NCBI RefSeq assembly: GCF_900091655.1 | Contig: NZ_LT594621.1 | Coordinates: forward strand, 4,020,463 to 4,084,462 | Reading direction: 5' to 3' | DNA from: Culturomica massiliensis | GTDB taxonomy: Bacteria; Bacteroidota; Bacteroidia; Bacteroidales; Marinifilaceae | Length of the DNA: 64,000 nt | Shown here: in pieces, positions 55,018 through 63,037 of the stretch | Layout of the letters: every line of letters begins with the position of its first letter | How positions within the stretch are numbered: the stretch's first letter is position 1 | Translations under genes and position numbers: made by a program | The notes under the pieces: model-generated | The model's input: only the letters and a program-made list of their open reading frames with translations | What the model was told of the DNA's origin: nothing | Databases searched by the model: none

Positions 55018-55154
55018 TAAATTGTGAATCTGAAATTGTTCGATAAACGGATTCGTTGTCAGATTCTTTTAATCTGAAATCGTCAATCTACAATTCTTTG
55101 GGGTTGATTTGTGTGTATAATCTAAAATCATCAATCTGAAATCTACAATTAAAA
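55018..55154. repeat. Dispersed palindromic intergenic repeat, copy 6 (subtype I plus a second half-element)
   Basis: ATTGTGAATCTGAAATTG, core GATTCGTTGTCAGATTCTTTT (55050-55070) and AATCTGAAATCGTCAATCTA are followed by a second right-hand arm, AATCTAAAATCATCAATCTG then AAATCTACAATTAAAA. The piece looks like a full copy with an added subtype-II half. It fills most of the gap between the C69 peptidase and the rplS promoter. Confidence 0.7.
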
Positions 55155-55161
55155 TGTTGTT

Positions 55162-56862
55162 TTATTCCGATACTTCCTGTTGCTTATCCCCCATATAGTT
55201 CACAATCGTCCGTAAATACCATTCCGGTAGTTTCGGGTTTTCAACTTTGGGATTCTGCTGTCCCGGTATGGCGGTTTTTACGTTACCGTCCATATAACGG
55301 GCGAATAAATAACCGTAAAAATCGCGCCAGGTATCTACCAATTGATTACCTGTGTTACAGGAAAAATCAGTCAGGTATTCAATTGTCATTCGGGGATTTT
55401 GTTCTATTGTTTGCAGTGCTCCTGCATCCACCATTTCTACGAATGCTTTGTATTGCGACTCCAGGGCTTTCTGTTTTTCACGGATGTCCGGATGAATGAT
55501 ATTGTAACGGGTATAGGCGAAATTGGTAACCTGGTTGAATACCCAAAAAGCCGCTTTATTGGTAAATTCCATCATACTCCCGTTTCCGACGGCGTAAGCA
55601 TGGGGTACCCGGACGGATGAAGTGTACATCGGGAAGTAAACCGTACTGGCAGCATCGTCGACGCCGAACCACAGAATACCGCCTATTTCATTCGGTAACC
55701 AGCTACGGCTTTGGCTTACGAAGGTAAAGCCGGTTTGCTGTGTAGCCGTTGCGCGTTCGTTTACGTAGGTTTTCCCGTCTAACTGATAACTCATCGGACG
55801 CCAGCGGTAAGGACATTCGTATGGACCGGCTCCCGGATCTTTACGCATATCCAGTTCCGTGCCTTCCAGATGATTGCGCATAAAGTCCATGATTTCCAGT
55901 ACGTCGACTTTACGGGCAGGTTTGATCCACAGAGGCATACGATTGGTAACGTAGCCTTTGTCATCCTTGCGGAGATCGGTGCCTTTGGCGTATTCCCAAT
56001 ATTGGGCCATATCCGGATTTACTTCGTTGAAAAATGCCCATACCCGGATTTCGCAAGCCCGTGCTCCGCCGAAATCAACCGGAGCATAAGTGTCGGAAAA
56101 GCTGAAGTCCGTGTTTTTGGCTGCTTGGGGGTAAAATCCTTTTTGTTTGGCAAAAGAAATGACGTCTTTCGAATAAACGGTCGTCACTTCTTTGTTGTAA
56201 ATATTTTTTAGTTTGTCCGAAGAAATCGAACTCCTGCCGTCAAGAGGAAATGTTGTGATACGGGCTTGATTGGCATGTGCACATACATAACCGTCCGGAA
56301 TCATCCGGGCTACCCATACGGCCCCTTTTTCACCGTTTCCTTTACCGATCATTTCCATGATCCATACTTCATTCGGATCACTGATTGAGAATGATTCCCC
56401 GGAACTGGCATAACCGTATTCCTCAACTAATCCGGTCATTACGACGATGGCTTCCCGGGCATTTTTAGCCCGTTGTAAGGTAAGATATATCAAACTACCG
56501 TAATCGATAATAGCACCTTCCTGGCTTTCCAATTCTTTGCGTCCGCCGAAAGTAGTTTCTCCGATGGCCAATTGGAATTCGTTCATATTTCCGATCACAT
56601 TGTATGTATGACGGACTTGTGGAATCTTACCCATAAATTTGCCGGTGTCCCATTCGTAAACATCGACAAGAGCTCCTTCCGGCCAGTCAGTTGCCGGCCA
56701 ATGATATAATTCGCCGTAAAGTACGTGGGAATCCGCCGAATAGGTAACGGAGGTCGAACCGTCTTTAGTTGCCGATTTGGTAAATAAGAAATTGGTACAT
56801 GCCGTTACTTCTGCAACGCTACCTGTTAAAAGTAGAAGTAGTAGAATCTTAAATGTGTTCAT
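55162..56862 (-). CDS. C69-family dipeptidase (N-terminal nucleophile hydrolase)
   Basis: A 566-residue exported peptidase of family C69 (PepD type). Cys22 directly follows the signal-like segment (VTAC|TNFLFTKSATKDGS) and is expected to become the N-terminal nucleophile after cleavage. Conserved blocks are TYSADSHVLYGELYHWPA, NEFQLAIGETTFGGRKE, EGAIIDYGSLIYLTLQRA, EYGYASSGESFSISDPNEVW and CAHANQARITTFP. It would hydrolyse dipeptides in the periplasm, which suits a peptide-fermenting gut organism. It follows the DUF4293 gene by 25 bases. Confidence 0.92.
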   Translation of the reverse strand: MNTFKILLLLLLTGSVAEVTACTNFLFTKSATKDGSTSVTYSADSHVLYGELYHWPATDWPEGALVDVYEWDTGKFMGKIPQVRHTYNVIGNMNEFQLAIGETTFGGRKELESQEGAIIDYGSLIYLTLQRAKNAREAIVVMTGLVEEYGYASSGESFSISDPNEVWIMEMIGKGNGEKGAVWVARMIPDGYVCAHANQARITTFPLDGRSSISSDKLKNIYNKEVTTVYSKDVISFAKQKGFYPQAAKNTDFSFSDTYAPVDFGGARACEIRVWAFFNEVNPDMAQYWEYAKGTDLRKDDKGYVTNRMPLWIKPARKVDVLEIMDFMRNHLEGTELDMRKDPGAGPYECPYRWRPMSYQLDGKTYVNERATATQQTGFTFVSQSRSWLPNEIGGILWFGVDDAASTVYFPMYTSSVRVPHAYAVGNGSMMEFTNKAAFWVFNQVTNFAYTRYNIIHPDIREKQKALESQYKAFVEMVDAGALQTIEQNPRMTIEYLTDFSCNTGNQLVDTWRDFYGYLFARYMDGNVKTAIPGQQNPKVENPKLPEWYLRTIVNYMGDKQQEVSE

Positions 56863-56887
56863 AATGTATCAGTTGAGTTGGTGATTT

Positions 56888-57361
56888 TTATCGGATTCTG
56901 TCGTATGATTTTAATAAAGCGATGTCTTTTACAATACCGCGGAGTGCCAGCCAGGTGAGGATAATACCGATAATCGGGAAGGCAAAAGCCAGATTGAGGT
57001 GCCATTCGCCATCGGGCTTGGTAATATTGTATGCCTGTACACTCACCAGTATGATGATTCCGAGCATCAGAATAATGTTTACCAGGCAGAGACGTAATTG
57101 CAGAAAACGTTTTTTATATAAAAATATCGACAGAAAAGCCAGTCCGGTGATCAGTATATTCAGCACCATTGAAAACCAATTGAACTCAATAAATACTGGA
57201 GGAGTACCAGCCTGTATATATTTCGTCGTGTAAAATTGAAAAATATCGGTTTGTTCCGGTGTCGCTCCGGGCATATTTAAAGTAATTACCGGCATATAGA
57301 ATAAAAGACCGGTGACGATAACTGTCAGCAATAAAAATACGGTTTGTATCCTTTGTATCAT
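56888..57361 (-). CDS. DUF4293-family membrane protein
   Basis: A 157-residue membrane protein starting MIQRIQTVFLLLTVIVTGLL, the hallmark of the Bacteroidota-specific DUF4293. Four transmembrane helices are visible (about residues 5-27, 60-82, 90-112 and 120-143). No function is known. It is likely co-transcribed with the C69 peptidase gene downstream. Confidence 0.85.
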   Translation of the reverse strand: MIQRIQTVFLLLTVIVTGLLFYMPVITLNMPGATPEQTDIFQFYTTKYIQAGTPPVFIEFNWFSMVLNILITGLAFLSIFLYKKRFLQLRLCLVNIILMLGIIILVSVQAYNITKPDGEWHLNLAFAFPIIGIILTWLALRGIVKDIALLKSYDRIR

Positions 57362-57370
57362 AATGTTTAT

Positions 57371-57444
57371 TTATTTTTAATTTACGATTTATGATGTCCG
57401 ATTCCTCTTTTTACGGGAGAGGCTTGTGGAGTAATCTAAAATCA
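57371..57444. repeat. Dispersed palindromic intergenic repeat, copy 7 (subtype II, partial)
   Basis: TTTTTAATTTACGATTTATG, then CCTCTTTTTACGGGAGAGGC and TTGTGGAGTAATCTAAAATC match copies 1 and 2 in order, but the right arm is cut short. Confidence 0.5.
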
Positions 57445-57466
57445 AAATGTTCGTTTTTAAAAAGAC

Positions 57467-58345
57467 CTATCGTGTCAGTTGGGTTAAGGTATATTCGATT
57501 AATTTTTTCATATACCCATGATAGTCGGCCGAAGCATCCCCTGTCATCCGGTTGGCGATAATCAGGCAGATTGTAGCGGCATGGTGGCCCAGCAGATTGC
57601 ACAATCCTGTAATGGCGGCACTTTCCATTTCGTAATTCGTCACTTTGTAATTTTGGTAACGGAATGCTGTAATCCGGTCGTTGATACCGGGCATCGCCAA
57701 TGGCAAGCGTAAGATACGGCCTTGGGGACCGTAAAATCCTACGGCAGTCAGAGTAACACCTTTGATGGTTTGGCCTGCTGTGTGCAAACGCTCTACCAAA
57801 GATGCCGAAGCGTTTACGACATAGGGACGGGCGGCGTCCGCAGCCCATTGGCAGTGGCGGATAAAAGCTTCTTCAAAATCCCGGTCGCATACGCTTTGGT
57901 TGTCACCGTAAAAACGAATAACCCCATCACATCCGATACTTTTCTCTGAAATGACGAATGAGTCGACAGGTATATCGGCTTGAACGGAGCCGGAAGTGCC
58001 GATACGTACAATGTTCAGACTGTGTTTATCAGGTTTGATCTCCTTGGTCTTGAGGTCGATATTGACCAAGGCATCCAATTCATTGATGACAATGTCGATG
58101 TTGTCCGGACCGATTCCGGTGGAGACAACCGATAACCGGCGATTGTTGTAATGGCCGGTAACGGTATAAAATTCCCGGTTACTTTTTTTAAGTTCGATCG
58201 TATCGAAATAAGCGGAAATTGTTTCTACTCTGCCGGGATCTCCGACTAATATGACTGTATCAGCCAAATCTTCGGGTAACAGATGAAGGTGAAAGATGCT
58301 CCCGTCATCGTTGGTGATCAATTCAGATGATTTTATTGTTGACAT
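57467..58345 (-). CDS. Nucleoside phosphorylase (uridine phosphorylase family)
   Basis: A 292-residue cytoplasmic enzyme of the PNP/UDP family that splits nucleosides with phosphate. It has phosphate-binding VILVGDPGRVETIS, STGIGPDNIDIV, RIGTSGSVQADIPVDSFVIS, and the nucleoside-binding TNYEMESAAITGLCNLLGHH block. The NYEMES motif and the QxxR-free pocket leave uridine or a broad purine/pyrimidine range open. A TATCTTTG -7 element lies 73 bases upstream on the same strand. It is separated from the next gene by a dispersed repeat. Confidence 0.92.
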   Translation of the reverse strand: MSTIKSSELITNDDGSIFHLHLLPEDLADTVILVGDPGRVETISAYFDTIELKKSNREFYTVTGHYNNRRLSVVSTGIGPDNIDIVINELDALVNIDLKTKEIKPDKHSLNIVRIGTSGSVQADIPVDSFVISEKSIGCDGVIRFYGDNQSVCDRDFEEAFIRHCQWAADAARPYVVNASASLVERLHTAGQTIKGVTLTAVGFYGPQGRILRLPLAMPGINDRITAFRYQNYKVTNYEMESAAITGLCNLLGHHAATICLIIANRMTGDASADYHGYMKKLIEYTLTQLTR

Positions 58346-58936
58346 GATTTTTATTTTTTATCCGCAATAAATCAGCGGTATATTGAATGTTTTAATAATC
58401 TGTTTTTAAGTAAAGTCTCAAAGATAATAAATAAGTCAATAGACCTGAATTTGAGCTTCCAAAAATAAACAGGATTCACCGATAAACAAAAAAAATCCGT
58501 CTATTTCGCAATATTCCTCTTCGTTTCCCGAAAATAGCTCTTTGATTACATCCTATGTATTATACGTGATGTAAGAATACAATAAGTGTAAAGATTCGAA
58601 ATGTACTTTCTTTTGTTTGTATGTCTTGTTTGGTTTGTATCTGTTTGGTTATGAGTTGCATGTCGTGGCTTTTGCTTGTTTGTATTTTGCTTGTTAAGTA
58701 TATTTTGATAAATAATAATAAAAATAATTAATTTGAATATTTGTAGTAATTAATTTTGTATATATACTATTTTTATATATAATTGTAAAAAATCAATTTT
58801 TAGAATATATTTTCAAATAATCAAATCGTTTAAAATATGATAATATATAAGGCATTCTGTTTATAATTTTATTAAATGATTTATTCCGGAATAGATAGAA
58901 GCGGACACCGAAAAGCTTTGATAGAGTAGGTAATAC
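58346..58936. other. 590-base AT-rich region between the nucleoside phosphorylase and the peptide/GLPGLI array
   Basis: No gene is evident. A TATCTTTG -7 element for the minus-strand phosphorylase gene lies at 58419-58426. The region becomes extremely AT-rich from about 58680. The GLPGLI array's shared linker is absent here; only CTTAAACTTTATGAGTT (58937-58952) is common with later units. The array promoter probably lies in this region. Confidence 0.5.
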
Positions 58937-58952
58937 TTAAACTTTATGAGTT

Positions 58953-59132
58953 ATGAAAAAGATGTTAGTTTTATTATTGTTTGTGTTAGGAATGGTGTTA
59001 AGTGCATCGGCTTATACTGTCGCTATTTCATTACCCTGTGGAAAGACTGTAATGACAGATTCCACTATGGTTAGCAATGATAAAGATATGGAAGAATTCA
59101 GACAAGTAATGACTGAGGTTCATTGTAAATAA
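58953..59132 (+). CDS. Small secreted two-cysteine peptide, type A (copy 1)
   Basis: A 59-residue precursor: Lys-Lys start, hydrophobic signal peptide to about residue 20 (LGMVLSASA), then a mature part of about 39 residues with Cys29 in PCGKTVMTD and Cys58 in VHCK. The same two cysteine positions and the CGK triplet recur in all four array peptides. I recognise no named family. It is followed by a GLPGLI gene after 97 bases that include a hairpin. A secreted peptide with one disulfide, or one modified at cysteine, is the simplest reading. Confidence 0.8.
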   Translation: MKKMLVLLLFVLGMVLSASAYTVAISLPCGKTVMTDSTMVSNDKDMEEFRQVMTEVHCK

Positions 59133-59155
59133 GATCTGGTGTTAATTAGAATGTG

Positions 59156-59205
59156 GTGTAGAAAGTTTATGAAATAGAAAATTATTAGCTATAAGCTTTC
59201 TGCAC
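59156..59205 (+). promoter_or_regulatory. Intercistronic hairpin, unit A
   Basis: GTGTAGAAAGTTTA (59156-59169) pairs with TAAGCTTTCTGCAC (59192-59205), with G-T pairs. It lies between the peptide and GLPGLI genes. Unit A' has the same hairpin with different G-T/A-T pairs, so the stem is kept while its sequence drifts. Confidence 0.6.
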
Positions 59206-59229
59206 TGCAATAAATTTATTTACTACAAG

Positions 59230-60105
59230 ATGAAAAATATAATTAAGTTTTTGTCTTTTCTTTCTTGTTTACTGGGTTGTTTGCATTCGAGTGCCCAGAA
59301 TACGTTACAAGGTAATATGAAACGCTTTGAGAAGGAGATGTCACGGGACAGTTGGCCTCGGGATACATTGGATTATGCCTGGTTGTGTGTTCATTACCGT
59401 CAATTGGTTCGAAAAGATACGTTAAGTCCGGATGATTTTACAGCCTCGGAAATGATCCTTCAAATTGGTAATCAGATGTCAAATTATACCAATTGGATTA
59501 ATCTGCATAATGACTCCATTGTGGCTTATGAGTTAAACAACACAGATGAAAGTGTCCTTGCAATATCAAATCGATCAGGGGAACGAACTTATAAAAGCGG
59601 AGATTATCAGACGATTTTAAAAAATTATCCGGAAGGAAGGACCCAGGTACAGTCGCGTGTTTTTTTCGACCGTTATCTTTATGAGGAAGACAGTCCCGTA
59701 TTCAATTGGCAGTTGGAAAAAGAAGAATCGGAATGGTTGGGGTATAAATGTCGTAAAGCCACCTGTATCTTTCGGGGAAGGCATTATACGGCTTGGTATG
59801 TTCCCGATATTCCGTTATCGAACGGTCCCTGGAAATTTACCGGTCTCCCGGGATTGATTCTGCGGGTATCGGATGCCCGTGGCGACTATGTTTTCGATGC
59901 CACAGCCTTGTATAAAGTAACTTGGAGACGTCCTATTTTTATATGGAAACGTCCTCAGGAAATCAAAACGACCCGTGAAAAATTTTTGAAAGCAGAACGA
60001 GCAGGGATGGCTAATCCCGGTTTTAATATACAAGCTTCCGGAAAAGTTAAAGATGTCTCCGATATCAGGAAGAAGTTTCCTTACAATCCGATGGAGTTGG
60101 AATAG
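59230..60105 (+). CDS. GLPGLI-family secreted protein, unit A
   Basis: A 291-residue exported protein (signal peptide to about residue 23, HSSAQ). It carries the family-naming motif GLPGLI at residues 205-210 within NGPWKFTGLPGLILRV. Other features are the VHYRQLVRKD segment near residue 55, two cysteines in YKCRKATC, and the terminal NPMELE. The family is known in Bacteroidota and its function is not established. It is downstream of the type A peptide. The C-terminal third is almost identical in unit A', while the N-terminal third differs. Confidence 0.9.
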   Translation: MKNIIKFLSFLSCLLGCLHSSAQNTLQGNMKRFEKEMSRDSWPRDTLDYAWLCVHYRQLVRKDTLSPDDFTASEMILQIGNQMSNYTNWINLHNDSIVAYELNNTDESVLAISNRSGERTYKSGDYQTILKNYPEGRTQVQSRVFFDRYLYEEDSPVFNWQLEKEESEWLGYKCRKATCIFRGRHYTAWYVPDIPLSNGPWKFTGLPGLILRVSDARGDYVFDATALYKVTWRRPIFIWKRPQEIKTTREKFLKAERAGMANPGFNIQASGKVKDVSDIRKKFPYNPMELE

Positions 60106-60256
60106 AGAGAAATATTTACGATTTATGATTTTTGATTTACGATTTAGAGGAGTTTTATAAGGATTTTAAATTTTAGATTAACACACAGGCTGCCCCAGAA
60201 AAAGAGCGGTTGTTGATTTATGATCTTTCAAAACGGCTTCTTAAACTTTATGAGTT
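60106..60256 (+). repeat. Array linker 1
   Basis: About 150 bases run from the GLPGLI stop to the next peptide ATG, with ATTTACGATTTATGATTTTT and AGGCTGCCCCAGAAAAAGAG. The same sequence appears at 61354, 62657 and 63905. Confidence 0.9.
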
Positions 60257-60433
60257 ATGAAAAAGAGAATGATAGCTTTCGTAAGTGCGTGTTTTTTGAC
60301 GTTAGCTGTTGTGGCAGCTCCGATGTATTTTCAATTAAGTTGTGGGAAGATTATTTATAGTGATAATTCTTATTACGATACGACAGCGGAAATGCTGAAA
60401 TTGTTAGAAGCTTTGGAGAATCTGAATTGTTAA
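60257..60433 (+). CDS. Small secreted two-cysteine peptide, type B (copy 1)
   Basis: A 58-residue precursor with a signal peptide (MKKRMIAFVSACFLTLAVVA) and a mature part of about 37 residues. Cys29 lies in LSCGKIIYSD and Cys58 is the last residue (ENLNC). The mature part differs from type A except for the CGK triplet, an acidic residue five after it, a helix-like TAEMLKLLEALE segment and the final cysteine. It is followed after 53 bases by a type B GLPGLI gene. Confidence 0.8.
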   Translation: MKKRMIAFVSACFLTLAVVAAPMYFQLSCGKIIYSDNSYYDTTAEMLKLLEALENLNC

Positions 60434-60442
60434 CTATGAGAT

Positions 60443-60469
60443 GGGAAGAGCTTTTCGGAGTTTCTTCCC
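60443..60469 (+). promoter_or_regulatory. Intercistronic hairpin, unit B
   Basis: GGGAAGA (60443-60449) pairs perfectly with TCTTCCC (60463-60469) and is followed by TTTG. It lies between the type B peptide and GLPGLI genes; the same hairpin is at 62994-63020. Confidence 0.6.
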
Positions 60470-60486
60470 TTTGAAAATGAACTATT

Positions 60487-61353
60487 ATGAGATATATTTA
60501 TTTGCTTGTATTTTTCTTTTCGTTGAATCTTTCTTTACATGCTCAGAAAGTGGTATTTTTAGGAGGAGAACAGGATGCTCCTCGTAAAATGGATCCTTGT
60601 GATACCTTGGATTACACTTATCTGAATGTGCATTACCGCCAATTGGTACGAAAAGATAAACTTGATCCTGATAATTTGACGAGATCGAATATGGTATTGC
60701 AAATCGGGAAACAAATATCAAGGTATTCCAATTATACTTATTTGGTTAATGATTCCATTATGACGGAAGAAATGAAACGGCCGGAATTAAGTACGATGAA
60801 AATTGTGAATAATGCTTTGGTACGGACTAAAAAAGCAGGAGATAGAAGTATTGTAATAAAAAATTATCCAAAAGGGCAGTATTGGGTTCAAATCCCGGTT
60901 TTATTGAATCGATATATTTATACAGAACCGGAGCCGGAGTTTGACTGGAACTTTTCGCCGGATACACTGACAGTGTTAGGGTATTTGTGTAAAAAAGCCA
61001 CCTGTTTGTTCCGGGGGCGTTATTATACAGCCTGGTATGCTCCGGATATACCGTTATCAAACGGTCCCTGGAAGTTTAACGGCTTGCCGGGGCTGATCCT
61101 GAAAGTGGAAGATGCGGACCGGGATTATTCTTTTGAATGTACGGCTCTATACCGGGTTGATTGGAAAAGTCCCATCTATTTAAGTAAAAGGAAAAAAGAT
61201 ATTGAAACGACCCGTGAAAAATTCCGACAGGCAGAAAAAGCAGCGATGAATAATCCGAATGCCGTTATCGGTAATTCCGGTCTTGTGACGGTACCGAAAG
61301 GCGAGAAAATAGTAACGAAAATACTTCCCTATAATCCGATAGAGTTGGAATAG
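60487..61353 (+). CDS. GLPGLI-family secreted protein, unit B
   Basis: A 288-residue exported protein (signal peptide to about residue 20, LHAQ). GLPGLI lies at residues 199-204 in WKFNGLPGLILKVEDA. Other marks are VHYRQLVRKDKLDPDN near residue 48, the YLCKKATC cysteine pair and the terminal NPIELE typical of the family. It is homologous to the A-type protein over its whole length but clearly diverged (for example LSTMKIVNNALVRTKKAG versus VLAISNRSGERTYKSG). Function unknown. Confidence 0.9.
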   Translation: MRYIYLLVFFFSLNLSLHAQKVVFLGGEQDAPRKMDPCDTLDYTYLNVHYRQLVRKDKLDPDNLTRSNMVLQIGKQISRYSNYTYLVNDSIMTEEMKRPELSTMKIVNNALVRTKKAGDRSIVIKNYPKGQYWVQIPVLLNRYIYTEPEPEFDWNFSPDTLTVLGYLCKKATCLFRGRYYTAWYAPDIPLSNGPWKFNGLPGLILKVEDADRDYSFECTALYRVDWKSPIYLSKRKKDIETTREKFRQAEKAAMNNPNAVIGNSGLVTVPKGEKIVTKILPYNPIELE

Positions 61354-61497
61354 AGAGAAATATTTACGATTTATGATTTACGATTTAGAGGAGTTTTATA
61401 AGGATTTTAAATTTTAGATTAACACACAGGCTGCCCCAGAAAAAGAGCGGTTGTTGATTTATGATCTTTCAAAACAGCTTCTTAAACTTTATGAGTT
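61354..61497 (+). repeat. Array linker 2
   Basis: As linker 1, but lacking a short GATTTTT segment and with AACAGCTT for AACGGCTT near the end. Confidence 0.9.
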
Positions 61498-61677
61498 ATG
61501 AAAAAGATGTTAGTTTTATTATTGTTTGTGTTAGGAATGGTGTTAAGTGCATCGGCTTATACTGTCGCTATTTCATTATCCTGTGGAAAAACTGTTATGA
61601 CAGATTATGATGCTGTTAAGGATCCTAAAGATATGACAGATTTTATCAAAGTAATGACAGAAATTCATTGTAAATAA
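61498..61677 (+). CDS. Small secreted two-cysteine peptide, type A (copy 2)
   Basis: A 59-residue precursor. The signal peptide and the YTVAISL start of the mature part are identical to copy 1. The stretch after CGKTVMTD has changed: YDAVKDPKDMTDFIK here against STMVSNDKDMEEFRQ in copy 1. The end VMTEIHCK is kept. Changes thus sit between the two cysteines, which stay at 29 and 58. Confidence 0.8.
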   Translation: MKKMLVLLLFVLGMVLSASAYTVAISLSCGKTVMTDYDAVKDPKDMTDFIKVMTEIHCK

Positions 61678-61700
61678 GTGCTTTTACTCATTAGAGTGTT

Positions 61701-61750
61701 GTGTGGAAAGTTTGTATGACGGTTAATTGTCGAGTATAAGCTTTCTACAC
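61701..61750 (+). promoter_or_regulatory. Intercistronic hairpin, unit A'
   Basis: GTGTGGAAAGTTT (61701-61713) pairs with AAGCTTTCTACAC (61738-61750). Relative to unit A the stem has gained one Watson-Crick pair and lost another to G-T, so pairing is preserved. Confidence 0.6.
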
Positions 61751-61783
61751 TATAATAAACTTTTAGATGTAATCTACAACAGG

Positions 61784-62656
61784 ATGAAAAATATAATCAA
61801 ATCTCTTTTTTTTCTTTTTTGTTTGCTGAATAATTTTTGCTTGATTGGACAATATGTTATACAAGGGGGAGAACGTTTGGAAAAGGAAATGTCCCGTAAC
61901 AGTTGGCCTCGGGATACGTTGGAGTATGCTCGGCTGTGTGTTCATTACCGTCAATTGGTTCGAAAAGATACACTGATTCCGGATGAGTATGAGACGTCGG
62001 AAATGATCCTTCAAATCGGAAGACAGATATCCAATTATACTAACTGGATTGAATTACATAATGATTCAATTGTGGCTTATGAGTTAAAAAATACGGATGA
62101 AAGTGTACTTGCCATAGTGAATCGGTCAGTAAGCCGGACTTATAAAAGCGGAGATTATCAGACGATTTTAAAAAATCATCCGGAAGGAAGGACTCAGGTA
62201 CAGTCGCGTGTTTTTTTCGACCGCTATCTTTATGAGGAAGACAGTCCCGTATTCAATTGGCAGTTGGAAAAAGAAGAATCGGAATGGTTGGGTTATAAAT
62301 GTCGTAAAGCCACCTGTACGTTTCGGGGAAGGCATTATACGGCCTGGTATGCTCCGGGTATATCTGTAAGTAACGGTCCCTGGAAATTTACCGGTCTCCC
62401 GGGATTGATTCTGCGGGTATCGGATGCCCGTGGCGACTATGTTTTCGATGCCACAGCCTTGTATAGGGTAACTTGGGAACGTCCTATATACATTGAAAAA
62501 CGTCCTCAGGAGATCAAAACGACCCGTGAAAAATTTTTGAAAGCAGAACGGGCAGGGATGGCTAATCCCGGTTTTAATATACAAGCTTCCGGAAAAGTTA
62601 AAGATGTCTCCGATATCAGGAAGAAGTTTCCTTACAATCCGATGGAGTTGGAATAG
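61784..62656 (+). CDS. GLPGLI-family secreted protein, unit A'
   Basis: A 290-residue paralogue of the unit A protein; GLPGLI at residues 204-209. The start at 61784 (MKNIIKSLFF) matches the A copy; an ATG 57 bases earlier would add a non-homologous leader and run through the hairpin. The signal region and residues 20-120 are diverged from copy A. Residues about 135-180 and 200-290 are almost identical, apart from APGISVS for VPDIPLS and ERPIYIEK for RRPIFIWK. This mosaic suggests gene conversion or selection on some surface segments. Confidence 0.9.
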   Translation: MKNIIKSLFFLFCLLNNFCLIGQYVIQGGERLEKEMSRNSWPRDTLEYARLCVHYRQLVRKDTLIPDEYETSEMILQIGRQISNYTNWIELHNDSIVAYELKNTDESVLAIVNRSVSRTYKSGDYQTILKNHPEGRTQVQSRVFFDRYLYEEDSPVFNWQLEKEESEWLGYKCRKATCTFRGRHYTAWYAPGISVSNGPWKFTGLPGLILRVSDARGDYVFDATALYRVTWERPIYIEKRPQEIKTTREKFLKAERAGMANPGFNIQASGKVKDVSDIRKKFPYNPMELE

Positions 62657-62807
62657 AGAGAAATATTTACGATTTATGATTTTTGATTTACGATTTAGAG
62701 GAGTTTTATAAGGATTTTAAATTTTAGATTAACACACAGGCTGCCCCAGAAAAAGAGCGGTTGTTGATTTATGATCTTTCAAAACGGCTTCTTAAACTTT
62801 ATGAGTT
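62657..62807 (+). repeat. Array linker 3
   Basis: Essentially the same as linker 1, ending ACTTTATGAGTT before the type B peptide ATG. Confidence 0.9.
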
Positions 62808-62984
62808 ATGAAAAAGAGAATGATAGCTTTCGTAAGTGCGTGTTTTTTGACGTTAGCTGTTGTGGCAGCTCCGATGTATTTTCAATTAAGTTGTGGGAAG
62901 ATTATTTATAGTGATAATTCTTATTACGATACGACAGCGGAAATGCTGAAATTGTTAGAAGCTTTGGAGAATCTGAATTGTTAA
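62808..62984 (+). CDS. Small secreted two-cysteine peptide, type B (copy 2)
   Basis: A 58-residue precursor with the same predicted sequence as copy 1 at 60257, including C29 in SCGK and terminal C58. Full identity contrasts with the changes between the two type A peptides and with the changes in the linked B-type GLPGLI proteins. The duplication is therefore recent, or the type B peptide is under stronger constraint. Confidence 0.8.
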   Translation: MKKRMIAFVSACFLTLAVVAAPMYFQLSCGKIIYSDNSYYDTTAEMLKLLEALENLNC

Positions 62985-62993
62985 CTATGAGAT

Positions 62994-63020
62994 GGGAAGA
63001 GCTTTTCGGAGTTTCTTCCC
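62994..63020 (+). promoter_or_regulatory. Intercistronic hairpin, unit B'
   Basis: Same 7-bp stem as in unit B (GGGAAGA at 62994-63000, TCTTCCC at 63014-63020). Confidence 0.6.
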
Positions 63021-63037
63021 TTTGAAAATGAACTATT

